This document shows positions 52,105 to 60,992 of a stretch of 64,000 nucleotides of DNA, in pieces (positions within the stretch are counted from its first letter, which is position 1; each line of letters begins with the position of its first letter). The notes beneath the pieces were generated by a model. That model searched no databases and was not told the DNA's origin. It saw only the letters and a program-made list of their open reading frames with translations. This DNA is from JBCCQH01 sp039024435 (GTDB lineage Bacteria; Bacteroidota; Bacteroidia; J057; JADKCL01). The position numbers were made by a program, and so were the translations under genes. The DNA is taken from positions 1-64,000 of the forward strand of contig JBCCQH010000008.1 in NCBI GenBank assembly GCA_039024435.1, read 5' to 3'.

Positions 52105-54621
52105 TCAGTGCTTGATCATGGCGCCGCCCTCGGTGCCATAATCAGACTTGCCCCGGCGCAGCTTTTTCTCCAAAGCCGCTTCCCGCACCGGCTCCAACAG
52201 GTCGAGCCCGCCTTTGATGCGGCGCGGTTGCAGGGCGTGCTCCACGACTTCTTCCATGCGCTCGACGAACACAATATTCATGCCCTGGCGGTAATCTTCC
52301 TTGATTTCCAGCACGTCTTTCTTATTGTCCTTGCAGAAAATCACGGTTTTGATGCCCGCCCGTCGGGCTGCGAGGAATTTCTCTTTGATGCCGCCCACCG
52401 GCAGGACTTTGCCCCGCAGGGTGATTTCCCCGGTCATCGCGAGGCGCGGAGTGATCAGCCGTTGGGTAAACAGCGAAGCCAGGGCACTCAGAATCGCAAT
52501 CCCGGCGGAAGGTCCATCCTTGGGGATCGCTCCGGCCGGGAAATGCACGTGGATGTTCCAGTGGTTGAACACCTCATGGTTCAGAGAAAATTTCGCCGCA
52601 TTGGCCTTGATGTATTGGTAGGCGAGGGCCGCCGATTCCTTCATCACATCGCCGAGCTGCCCCGTGAGGGTCAATTTGCCATTGCCGCGCGACAGCGATG
52701 TTTCCACAAACAAGATATCGCCGCCGACCGGCGTCCAGGCCAGCCCGATGGATACTCCGGGCACATCCAGCTTCTGGTAGAGTTCGTTTTCGAAAGGCGG
52801 CACCCCAAGGAAATCTTCCAGGTTGCTCTGCTTGACCGAAACTGCTTCTTCTTCATCGACCACCACCCGCTTTGCGGTAATCCGACAAAGCCGGCTGAGT
52901 TTTTGGGCGAGTTTCCGCACCCCCGATTCACGGGTATGCCCCTCGATCACCGAACGCAGAGCGGCATCGGAAATGCGCATCTGAACGGACTTGAGGCCGT
53001 GTTCCTTGCGCAGGCGCGGCACCAAGTGCCGCTTGGCAATTTCTGTCTTTTCCTCCAAGGAATAGCCGGTGATATCGATGATCTCCATCCGGTCCCGCAG
53101 AGCAGGGTGCAAGGTGCTCAGGGTATTGGCCGTGGCGATGAACATCACCGAAGACAGGTCATACTCGACCTCAAGAAAGTGGTCCTGGAAGGTATCGTTT
53201 TGTTCGGGGTCCAATACCTCCAACAGCGCCGCCGAGGGATCCCCGCGGAAATCGTTTCCGACCTTGTCGATCTCGTCGAGCATGAACACCGGGTTTCCGG
53301 ATTTTGCCTTTTTGAGGCCCTGAATGATCCGGCCGGGCATCGCCCCAATGTAAGTGCGGCGGTGGCCCCGGATTTCCGCCTCATCGCGCACGCCTCCGAG
53401 AGAAATCCGCACAAACTCCCGTCCCAAAGCCCGGGCAATCGAACGCCCCAGCGAGGTTTTGCCTACCCCGGGAGGGCCGTGAAAGCACAGGATCGGCGCT
53501 TTCTTATCCGACTTGAGCTTGAGAACCGCCAGATATTCCAGGATGCGATCCTTGACCTCTTCCAGGCCATAGTGGTCGTCGTCGAGAATTTTCTTGGTGG
53601 CCTTGAATTCGAAGTCGTCATCGACATAGTTCTGCCAGGGCAATTCGACCAGCCAGTCGAGGTAGTTGATCACGACCGCGTAGTCCGGCATGTTCGGCGA
53701 AAGCCGGCTCAATTTGGTGAGTTCTTTGTTGAATACTTCCTGTACCGCTTCCGGCCATTTCTTTTCCGAAGCCTTTTTGCGCAGTTCTTCGATCTCGTTG
53801 CCCGGGCCGTCCTCCCCCAGCTCATCCTGGATGGTTTTGATCTGCTGGCGCAGGAAATATTCCCGCTGCTGCTTGTCGAGGTCGGTCCGCACCTTGCTGT
53901 GGATCTCTTCGCTCAGTTCCAGAATTGCCAGTTCGCGGCTCATCTGCTCGAGCACCGCCCGGCCTTTTTCCAGCAAGTCATTCATTTCCAGGATGACCTG
54001 CTTGTCCTTTACCTCCAGATTTAAGTTCGAAGCGATGAAGTAAATCAGGAAAGAAACGCTCTTGATGTTGTTGAGGACCACCTGGGCTTCGGTGGGAATA
54101 TTCGGGGACAGTTCGACAATTTCCCCGGCCTGGCGCTTGAGCGTCTGCATGAGCGCATCGGCTTCGCGGCCATCGGGCAGTTTTTCGTCCAGCTTGGTGA
54201 CGGTCGCTTTGAAATAGGGTTCATCGTCGAGCCATTCCCGCACTTCAAAGCGGGAGCGGCCCTGAATCACGATGGTGATGCTTCCGTCCGGCATCCGGAT
54301 CAATTTCAGGATTTGGGCCATCGTACCGTAGCGGTAGAGGTCTTTGTAAGCTGGATCTTCAATGTGCAAGCTGCGCTGCGCAACCACCCCGATGGTTTTG
54401 CCCAAGTTGTCGTAGGCGTCACGCACCAGAGCAATGGATTTATCGCGGCCCACGGTGATCGGAATGACTACCCCGGGGTACAACACGGTGTTTTTCAGCG
54501 GGAGAATTCCCAATTCTTCCGGCAACTTCTCATCGTACATCGCCTTTTCTTCCTGGTCGGACAGAATGGGAAATTCGGTATCAAAAAACGGATCTTCCGA
54601 TAATCGTATATTCATTTTCAT
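52105..54621 (-). CDS. lon: ATP-dependent protease Lon
   Basis: An 838-residue LonA protease. N-terminal substrate domain (about 35-300: LGILPLKNTVLYPGVVIPIT), AAA+ domain with Walker A GPPGVGKTSLG near 381, VFMLDEIDKVG (Walker B) and the proteolytic domain with the Ser in PKDGPSAGIAI near 705 and the Lys in GIKEKFLAARRAG. It degrades misfolded and regulatory proteins in the cytoplasm. The ATG at 54621 (MKMNIRLSEDPFFD) is preferred; ATG 54615 is also possible. Confidence 0.97.
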   Translation of the reverse strand: MKMNIRLSEDPFFDTEFPILSDQEEKAMYDEKLPEELGILPLKNTVLYPGVVIPITVGRDKSIALVRDAYDNLGKTIGVVAQRSLHIEDPAYKDLYRYGTMAQILKLIRMPDGSITIVIQGRSRFEVREWLDDEPYFKATVTKLDEKLPDGREADALMQTLKRQAGEIVELSPNIPTEAQVVLNNIKSVSFLIYFIASNLNLEVKDKQVILEMNDLLEKGRAVLEQMSRELAILELSEEIHSKVRTDLDKQQREYFLRQQIKTIQDELGEDGPGNEIEELRKKASEKKWPEAVQEVFNKELTKLSRLSPNMPDYAVVINYLDWLVELPWQNYVDDDFEFKATKKILDDDHYGLEEVKDRILEYLAVLKLKSDKKAPILCFHGPPGVGKTSLGRSIARALGREFVRISLGGVRDEAEIRGHRRTYIGAMPGRIIQGLKKAKSGNPVFMLDEIDKVGNDFRGDPSAALLEVLDPEQNDTFQDHFLEVEYDLSSVMFIATANTLSTLHPALRDRMEIIDITGYSLEEKTEIAKRHLVPRLRKEHGLKSVQMRISDAALRSVIEGHTRESGVRKLAQKLSRLCRITAKRVVVDEEEAVSVKQSNLEDFLGVPPFENELYQKLDVPGVSIGLAWTPVGGDILFVETSLSRGNGKLTLTGQLGDVMKESAALAYQYIKANAAKFSLNHEVFNHWNIHVHFPAGAIPKDGPSAGIAILSALASLFTQRLITPRLAMTGEITLRGKVLPVGGIKEKFLAARRAGIKTVIFCKDNKKDVLEIKEDYRQGMNIVFVERMEEVVEHALQPRRIKGGLDLLEPVREAALEKKLRRGKSDYGTEGGAMIKH

Positions 54622-54796
54622 GCTCTTCTCTCTGTGTCTTGGTCTGTCAACATGACAGGCGTTTGCTGGCTGCACCTAAAGGTTCAAAGGTCATGCCGGA
54701 ATTTCGCCGGGATCGATTGCGGCGGAAAAAAGGCGGTTCTTTCCCAAAAGCACCACCTAAGGCTCCGAGTAGCTGACATTTTTTCAGGTATCCCCC

Positions 54797-54839
54797 AAAA
54801 ACTACCGGGAGGCTCAGGTACGCCTGAACCTCCCGGTCA
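54797..54839 (-). terminator. intrinsic terminator after secDF
   Basis: On the minus strand a 15-bp stem with one mismatch (54825-54839 against 54806-54820) closes a TACG-type tetraloop and is followed by a U-rich run (AGTTTTTGG). It begins 24 bp after the secDF stop. Confidence 0.85.
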
Positions 54840-54863
54840 AAGTTGTGTCTACGAAGTCGCGGT

Positions 54864-57800
54864 TCAGGACTTCTTCTTCGTATTCGGCTTTTTCTTGGGG
54901 TTCGACTTCGACTTGTTGGCGGAGCGACTGCTTCCGGACCGCTTAGGTGCCTGGGGCATGTCGCCTTCCGAAATCCGAATCAAATCGTGCGAGATCGGGC
55001 TGGCCACAAAGATCGAAGAGTAGGTTCCCACGATAATCCCGATCAACAGGGCAAACATAAAGCCACGGATCACGTCGCCGGCAAAAACCAGCAGGATCAG
55101 GATCGTGATGATTGTCGTCACCGAGGTCATCAAGGTACGGCTCAACGTCTGGTTGATCGAAATGTTGAAGATGTTCGAGATGTGCGAAGACTTCATCTGG
55201 CCGAAGTTCTCCCGAATCCGGTCAAACACCACCACGGTATCGTTGATCGAGTAACCAATGATCGTCAGCACCGCCGCGATAAACGCCTGGTCGACCTCCA
55301 GCGAGAACGGCAGAATTTCCGTTACCCCGAGGAAAGAGAAAATTCCAAGCACAATCGTCACATCGTGGAACAGGGCCGCGATCGCACCCAGACTGAACTG
55401 GTAGCGGCGGAAACGAATCAAGATGTACAGGAAGATGATCAACAGTGAGAAAATCACCGAGTAAACAGCACTGCGGCGGATATCGCTGGCCACCGTCGGA
55501 CCGACCCGCGTACTTTCTACCAGTTCAGCCCCCGCTCCGTCGACCGCGGCATTCAAGGTGCTGATCAGAGCATCTTCCAGATCCTCCGAAACCCCGTCGT
55601 CTTCGTTCCGGTAACTGGTCGTAATGAGCAGCATGGGGTTGTCGTTCGTCTCGGCACTCAGGGTCCGGATCAGCGGAGCGTTGCCCTCAAAGGCATCGGT
55701 GAGCGGCTTGCGGACTTGGTCGGCGTTGACTTCCTTGGCAAATTCCACCTTGTACTGGCGACCACCTTTGAAATCTACCCCGGTTTTGAATCCGAGTGTA
55801 GCAATCGAGGCGATGCTGCCGACAATCAGGACCCCGGAGACAATGTAGCCCACCCGCTTGCGGGTCGTCATCTTGATGTCCGCATTCTTGAAGAGAGACA
55901 TCGTGCCTTTCGAACCGAATTTGATCGAGTCGTTGCCTCTGCGGGCGTAGTACTCAAGGAAAAGCCGGGTGATGAACAGCGCACAGATCAGCGAGGTCAC
56001 AATCCCAATCATAAGCGAGACGGCAAAACCCCGAATCGGGCCGATCCCGAAAGAAAACAGAATCAGACCGGTCAGGAAAGTCGTGATATTGGCGTCCATG
56101 ACCGAGGAGAATGCGCTTCTAAAACCGGAGGAAATCGCGGCTTTGAAGGATTTTCCGGCGTTTTGCTCTTCTTTGATCCGTTCGAAGATCAGTACGTTGG
56201 CGTCGACCGCCATCCCCATGGTCAAAACCACAGCCGCGAGCCCTGGCAGCGTAAATACAACATTGAGTGCGGCCGACACCCCGAGTATGTACAACAGGTT
56301 GACCGCGAGCGCCACGTCGGCGATAAGACCGGAAGAGCGGTAGTAGATGAACATGAACACAATCGTCACCAGGAAAGCGATGAAGAAAGAGTTCAAGCCT
56401 TTGCTGAGGTTTTCGGCACCCAGAGTCGGGCCGATCTGGTCCTTACCGAGAATCTTTGCCTTTACGGGAAGGGCACCGGCGCGGAGCAAGTTGGCGAGGT
56501 CATTGGCCTCCTCCACGGTAAAGTTGCCCGCGATCTGCGAGCGCCCGCCGGAGATCATCCCCGTGACATTGGGGTAAGATTGGACGAGGTCGTCGAGGAC
56601 GATGGCCACGCTCCGATTGACGTTGTCCTTGGTGAGGCGGGCCCACTCTTTGGCGCCTTCCGAGTTCATGTTCATCGTTACCATGGCATTGGTAGTGCCG
56701 GGCTCATAGTCCTGGCGCGCGGTGGTGATCACGTTGCCTTCCAGCGGAGCTTTGTCGCTGGCGTTGGTGGCGATGGCGATCAATCCGAGGTGATCGGAAA
56801 ACTCGCTCTCGGCGTTATCAATAGGCTTTGCTTCCCAAAGGAACTTTACGGTTGATGGAATCACCGCCTGGACTTCCGGGTCACGCAAGTACTTGTTCAT
56901 GGCTGCAGTGTCCGTCAGGGCGACGATGCCCATCAGCGGCCGCCCCCCATCGATTTGCTGGTAGCGGGGATTGAAGAGACCCAGGAAGGGGTTTTCTGCC
57001 TTGAATTTGGCGATTTGCTCTTCCTCACCCAAGACCGGTGCGGCGGCGGCGTTAGAGTCATCCGGGCTGGCATTGTCACCAAAAAGGTCGTTGATGTCCG
57101 CTTGTCCGGTGTCTTGATTGGCGGTGTCTCCCACCCCCGGAGTTGGCGTCGCGTCCACCAGCGCACCCTCATTTGCCGAATCATTCGAAGCCGAGTCGCC
57201 CGCTAGATTTGCGAGGCCATTTGCCGAGTCCGTTCCCGTCGAATCGGGAGCGGAATCCGACAGCGTTGCCGTGGAATCAGCGTTGCTTTTGATCCCCTGC
57301 TGCCGGCGCACAATTTCATTGATCCGCTGAAGTACCGGGTAGGCTTCCGCGGCAATTACCGTTTCCCGGAACTCAAGTTTCGCCGTATTGCGGAGCAACT
57401 TGATGACCCGACGAGGATCTTTTACCCCGGGAAGTTCCAGCAAGATGCGACCGGTACCGGTCTGCAACTGCAAGTTTGGCGAGGCCACCCCAAACTGGTC
57501 AATGCGGGAACGGATAATCGAAAAGGTGTTTTCGACCGCCGATTCGGTTTCTTCTTTGAGTCGGGTCACGATCTCGGCGTCCGAAAGATTGGAAGCGATG
57601 TCGCGGTTCCGGCTACTGAAATAACCCGACAACAACAAGGTTTCAGTCGTCCCTTCCTTCTGCGGAATCGGCTTATTCTTTTCCTGGTAGACTTCTTTGA
57701 TATGCTTGAAGAAAAGATCCACTAGGTTTTCCTGGCTGGTCTTTTTCTCTTCCAGCGCCCGCTCAAGTCCAGCTTCGAAGTCCGCGTCGACCGAACTGCC

Positions 57801-58073
57801 GGCAAATTCCCGGAGGATGTCTTCCACCCCCACTTCCATGGTCACAAAAAGACCGCCCTGCAAGTCCAGCCCCAGGGAAAACGCATTGCGTTGCGAATAG
57901 CGGTAACGGGCCATCAAATCTTTATCGGCCTCCAGTACCGCGCGCTCTTCGACCGTCTCGGTATTGTCCAAATCGCCCTGGATGCTAAAGGAGCGCCAGG
58001 TATGGAACAGGTTCCAAAGACAAATCGCGGAGAATATCACCAACAAGGCGATGATTGTATTCTTATTGCGCAT
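54864..58073 (-). CDS. secDF: fused protein translocase subunit SecDF
   Basis: A 1069-residue inner membrane protein combining SecD and SecF, which use proton motive force to help export through SecYEG. SecD signatures: NAFSLGLDLQGGLFVTMEV and the block around IGPTLGAENLSKGLN with AVVLTMGMAVDANVLIFERI; SecF signatures: VDFKGGRQYKVEF and GYSINDTVVVFDRIREN. About 12 membrane helices are expected. An Asp/Ser/Thr/Asn/Ala-rich insertion of about 80 residues (about 268-348) interrupts the first periplasmic domain. The C-terminus is Lys/Ser-rich. The fused form is usual in Bacteroidota. Confidence 0.97.
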   Translation of the reverse strand: MRNKNTIIALLVIFSAICLWNLFHTWRSFSIQGDLDNTETVEERAVLEADKDLMARYRYSQRNAFSLGLDLQGGLFVTMEVGVEDILREFAGSSVDADFEAGLERALEEKKTSQENLVDLFFKHIKEVYQEKNKPIPQKEGTTETLLLSGYFSSRNRDIASNLSDAEIVTRLKEETESAVENTFSIIRSRIDQFGVASPNLQLQTGTGRILLELPGVKDPRRVIKLLRNTAKLEFRETVIAAEAYPVLQRINEIVRRQQGIKSNADSTATLSDSAPDSTGTDSANGLANLAGDSASNDSANEGALVDATPTPGVGDTANQDTGQADINDLFGDNASPDDSNAAAAPVLGEEEQIAKFKAENPFLGLFNPRYQQIDGGRPLMGIVALTDTAAMNKYLRDPEVQAVIPSTVKFLWEAKPIDNAESEFSDHLGLIAIATNASDKAPLEGNVITTARQDYEPGTTNAMVTMNMNSEGAKEWARLTKDNVNRSVAIVLDDLVQSYPNVTGMISGGRSQIAGNFTVEEANDLANLLRAGALPVKAKILGKDQIGPTLGAENLSKGLNSFFIAFLVTIVFMFIYYRSSGLIADVALAVNLLYILGVSAALNVVFTLPGLAAVVLTMGMAVDANVLIFERIKEEQNAGKSFKAAISSGFRSAFSSVMDANITTFLTGLILFSFGIGPIRGFAVSLMIGIVTSLICALFITRLFLEYYARRGNDSIKFGSKGTMSLFKNADIKMTTRKRVGYIVSGVLIVGSIASIATLGFKTGVDFKGGRQYKVEFAKEVNADQVRKPLTDAFEGNAPLIRTLSAETNDNPMLLITTSYRNEDDGVSEDLEDALISTLNAAVDGAGAELVESTRVGPTVASDIRRSAVYSVIFSLLIIFLYILIRFRRYQFSLGAIAALFHDVTIVLGIFSFLGVTEILPFSLEVDQAFIAAVLTIIGYSINDTVVVFDRIRENFGQMKSSHISNIFNISINQTLSRTLMTSVTTIITILILLVFAGDVIRGFMFALLIGIIVGTYSSIFVASPISHDLIRISEGDMPQAPKRSGSSRSANKSKSNPKKKPNTKKKS

Positions 58074-58215
58074 TGTTCTGTTTTCTGTTTATGAATTGAA
58101 AAACTATTCTTTTTGCTGGTGCCAACGAACTCACCACCGCAGTGGGCCTTAGCACCAATCCTCGACTGCCCGTCGGGCGGGTCGATCAAGCACAGTATTC
58201 AGATGGAGAAGGAAA

Positions 58216-58569
58216 TCAGACCGTCGGGGCCCGGGGCGCCACCGCACGGAAGAAATGCCGGGTTGGCACAAAAATGGTCGGGGGGCGCACTCCTGGGACC
58301 AGCGTTTTGCGGTAGGGCGAAAAATTCGCCGAAATCTCGCACAACGCGGGGCTGGGAAAATTGGAATTGCGATGCTCGCGCTCCGCATCTAAACCAAATG
58401 CTTGGTTCAACAGCAGGTCACCGGCTTTGACATCCTGGGAGTTCCGGATCTCAACCTCGGCAATCGTCTTGAAATAGGCCGTATACAGCCCTACCTTGTT
58501 GATTTTCGCGATGAAAATCAGCACAAAGCTGACCGAAGCAAATGCCAATATGCGATTGATGCGCTGCAT
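58216..58569 (-). CDS. possible small membrane-anchored protein of unknown function
   Basis: A 117-residue open frame with an N-terminal transmembrane helix (about 8-24, AFASVSFVLIFIAKINK) and a soluble part without known motifs. Codon choice looks like that of genuine neighbouring genes, and it lies on the same strand as secDF and the DUF922 gene. No family is recognised, so it may be a lineage-specific gene or a chance frame. The flanking stretches 58074-58215 and 58570-58724 show nothing else. Confidence 0.45.
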   Translation of the reverse strand: MQRINRILAFASVSFVLIFIAKINKVGLYTAYFKTIAEVEIRNSQDVKAGDLLLNQAFGLDAEREHRNSNFPSPALCEISANFSPYRKTLVPGVRPPTIFVPTRHFFRAVAPRAPTV

Positions 58570-58724
58570 TTCGAGGAAATGAACGACAAATGTAATCAGA
58601 TTTCAGTTTTTATTCAAATGCCGATGGACGCAACCGGTGACGTCCAATGGTCAAAGCAATGGGTTTGCGATGGGGGAGGTAAGTGGGGGTTTTGCTTGAA
58701 ATCCTACCCAATACAGCACCGAAC

Positions 58725-59282
58725 TTACCGCGCCCAAGGCTCCAGGTCCGTCAACTCCCGGGCGACGTAGCGCTCCCAGCGGACCTGTTCCTCTTCGCGG
58801 AGGCTGTGGTTGGTTTCGCGGTCGTAGCGCTGTTGCATCGCTGAAGACTCGCGAATCAAGCGCTGGGCCGCCGAATTGATGCCACGCTGCCCCAAACGAC
58901 ACGGATAGCGCAACTCACCGAAGTATTTGCGGATCTTGCGGGCGTGCAATTCGGTAATGTCAAAGTGCAATTGCTCGTGCCGCAACAGTGCGTCGGACTC
59001 TTCCTTGACCCACGACTTGTCCGGCACAAACATCGAATAGGTTTCGTGCTGAAAGCCCCGGTAATCACAGCTCCACGAAAACGAGATGCCGGATTCGGTC
59101 AAGGCATCCATCGGGCTGCGGCGGTCAGGCCGCCCGCGAAAATCGTCCCAGGTAAGTCGCCGGTTTTTGCGCCAGCGGATCTCCCCTTCCCCGCCATCCG
59201 CGGGCAAAAACCCGAACAGGGGCCCACTGACCAGCAGAATCAGCAGGGCAATGAGGAATGGGAGGTGGCGTCTCGGCATCAT
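58725..59282 (-). CDS. DUF922-like putative secreted zinc-dependent protease
   Basis: A 185-residue exported protein with a signal peptide (about 1-25). Motifs: RLTWDDFRGRPDRRSPMDAL (the DUF922 opening), FVPDKSWVKEESDALLRHEQ followed by LHFDITELHARKI, and QRGINSAAQRLIRESSAMQQ near the end. The HEQLHFD segment is an HExxH-like zinc site, so a metalloprotease role is plausible but untested. ATG 59282 and the adjacent ATG 59279 are equally possible starts. Confidence 0.8.
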   Translation of the reverse strand: MMPRRHLPFLIALLILLVSGPLFGFLPADGGEGEIRWRKNRRLTWDDFRGRPDRRSPMDALTESGISFSWSCDYRGFQHETYSMFVPDKSWVKEESDALLRHEQLHFDITELHARKIRKYFGELRYPCRLGQRGINSAAQRLIRESSAMQQRYDRETNHSLREEEQVRWERYVARELTDLEPWAR

Positions 59283-59336
59283 GTGGTATATAACGGCAAA
59301 AACAGTGCCTAAGTTATGCCCGCAAACCGCCACCAT

Positions 59337-60179
59337 TCAAAAATCAACTTCAACCGTGGCCCCGATACAGTAGGCGGCAAATAGGGCCCGCAGAAAGGCT
59401 TTGATCTGGCGCATGCTTTGGTCGTCTTCCGGAGAATTGTGCAGGCGAAAAATCATAAACTGGTCCTTGCCGTCCGCATCGGTAGTGATCCCCGCCTGGA
59501 AATCTTTGCCTACCCGATCCAGATCTGGCATTTCATCCTGGAAACTGAGCCCCCCACTGAACAACAATAAAAATTGCTGGTGGACCAATTCCATCTCCCC
59601 CACGGCAAAAAACATGTCCAGAAGCTGGTCCGTACTCACGGTTTCCCATTGGAGGAGCTTTCCCCGAAAGGTCACCCCGAGCGGCTCTTTTGCTTCAAAA
59701 AACCGGTTTTCGGGATGGGCTCGCAATTGCCCCATGAACTCACCGGTCACCTTTTGGTCCACGATAAAGTCGAGCAATATGCTGTTGGGCAAGCCGAATT
59801 CGGCCGCCGCCTGGGCCCGTTCGGCCAGCCAGCGTTCCGCCAAGGCAGAAATCGGATAATTGATCCGCTGGTAGCACCCGTAGGATTCCAGCAGATTGAC
59901 CGGGCAGGACTGACAATGGTCCGCGTAATCGTCGAGCAGGGTGGATTCACGCAGCATTTGTTGCAGCGTAACTTCGCGGGTAGTCCTTTCCCCGGTCAAA
60001 GTATGGTTCTGTAAACTGACCCTCGCCGCCAGGGCAGCTTCCTGGCTGTGCCCTTTTTTCATGAGCATGCGGACCATAGAGCGCCCACGCACCCGGGATT
60101 TTACCAGGTCCACGATGGCTTCCTCACCCAGGGCATCCTTTGTGGAACAGGAACGGTTGATGATGTAATCGATGGCCAC
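59337..60179 (-). CDS. cysteine-containing protein of unknown function
   Basis: A 280-residue cytoplasmic protein. Its one distinctive segment is DDYADHCQSCPVNLLESYGC near 85-105, a CxxC plus a third Cys, with another Cys near residue 11; this could bind a metal. The rest is mixed helix and strand without known motifs. It lies 20 bp after the ArsR gene stop in the same direction, so it may belong to the DUF2892-arsR transcript. Confidence 0.75.
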   Translation of the reverse strand: MAIDYIINRSCSTKDALGEEAIVDLVKSRVRGRSMVRMLMKKGHSQEAALAARVSLQNHTLTGERTTREVTLQQMLRESTLLDDYADHCQSCPVNLLESYGCYQRINYPISALAERWLAERAQAAAEFGLPNSILLDFIVDQKVTGEFMGQLRAHPENRFFEAKEPLGVTFRGKLLQWETVSTDQLLDMFFAVGEMELVHQQFLLLFSGGLSFQDEMPDLDRVGKDFQAGITTDADGKDQFMIFRLHNSPEDDQSMRQIKAFLRALFAAYCIGATVEVDF

Positions 60180-60199
60180 GGCAGTGCGGTGTTGTAGAC

Positions 60200-60508
60200 T
60201 CAGCCCCTTTGTGAATAGGCTTTCATGCAGGAAATCACCGCCAGTACTTCTTTCAATTCCAAGCGGTAATAGATGAACTTCCCCCTGCGCTGTGAATGTA
60301 GCACCCCTTTGAGTTTCAATATATTGAGGTGGTGGGACACCAGGGACTGTTCACAGCCGGTATGCTGGCAAATTTCTCCCACCGAGAGGTGTTCGTGGTG
60401 CCCCAACAACTGCACGATGCCCAGCCGCAGCGGATGCGCGATGGTTTTCAGGACAAAGGCGGCCTTTTCCAATTGGTCGGGACCGAGGGGCAAAGGATCA
60501 GCGTTCAT
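60200..60508 (-). CDS. ArsR-family winged-helix repressor
   Basis: A 102-residue DNA-binding protein with a winged helix: AHPLRLGIVQLLGHHEHLSV, then GEICQHTGCEQSLVSHHLNI and the wing GVLHSQRRGKFIYYRLE. The classical metal motif ELCVC is absent; Cys residues are at 47, 52 and 94, so thiol or persulfide sensing is conceivable. It overlaps the upstream DUF2892 gene by 11 bp. ATG 60508 is preferred, since the longer frame lies inside DUF2892. Confidence 0.9.
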   Translation of the reverse strand: MNADPLPLGPDQLEKAAFVLKTIAHPLRLGIVQLLGHHEHLSVGEICQHTGCEQSLVSHHLNILKLKGVLHSQRRGKFIYYRLELKEVLAVISCMKAYSQRG

Positions 60509-60755
60509 CTTCGGCAATGGTTGGGACAAAGGGATCGTTGGGATGCTTCGCCGGTAAAGGAACGGCACAGGCTCCGCCCATGCACCCCGCATTGAGGATT
60601 CCTTGCAGCAACAGAAGCGATCCCAGGATCGTAGTCAGCCCGTCGTAATTTACCAGGCCAAGCACCAACAAAAACGCACCAAAGCCCACCCGCAAGGCCC
60701 GGGTCAGATTCCAGGTCGGAGAGTCGATGTACTGCCGATAGATACGTTCAATCAT
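60498..60755 (-). CDS. DUF2892-like (YgaP transmembrane-type) membrane protein
   Basis: An 85-residue membrane protein with two hydrophobic helices (about 22-38 and 42-56, VGFGAFLLVLGLVNYDG and LTTILGSLLLLQGILNA) followed by GCMGGACAVP with a Cys pair. The N-terminus RQYIDSPTWNLTRALRVGFG resembles the membrane domain of YgaP, a rhodanese in E. coli that is paired with the ArsR regulator YgaV. Here too an ArsR gene follows, overlapping by 11 bp. No rhodanese domain is attached. ATG 60755 is preferred. Confidence 0.8.
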   Translation of the reverse strand: MIERIYRQYIDSPTWNLTRALRVGFGAFLLVLGLVNYDGLTTILGSLLLLQGILNAGCMGGACAVPLPAKHPNDPFVPTIAEDER

Positions 60756-60769
60756 GGGAAGCAATCATT

Positions 60770-60802
60770 TTTGATAATGATCAAATATATGAAAATGTTT
60801 CA
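60770..60802. promoter_or_regulatory. candidate ArsR operators upstream of the DUF2892-arsR pair
   Basis: Two palindromes lie just upstream of the DUF2892 start: TTTGATAATGATCAAA (60770-60785, 6-bp arms, 4-bp spacer) and TGAAAATGTTTCA (60790-60802, 5-bp arms, 3-bp spacer). The position suits repression of the pair by its own ArsR product. Confidence 0.45.
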
Positions 60803-60992
60803 ATATGAGATGAGGGTAGCCAGCAATCCGGCAAAGCCGGACAAGCCCCGTTACCGGTCCCTCGTACCGTTCACCCAGTTCCTCCCCTACCCAAGAAACC
60901 TTTTCCGAAAGCCCGACTTATTGTACTTTTTACACAAACGATTCGTATATTTGATCGTACAACTGTTCCGGAAACATCTATCGATTGCAAAT

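Noticed and set aside
52048..54024. 658-codon plus-strand frame opposite lon
   Set aside because: It lies antisense to an unmistakable Lon protease and its translation shows no family motif.
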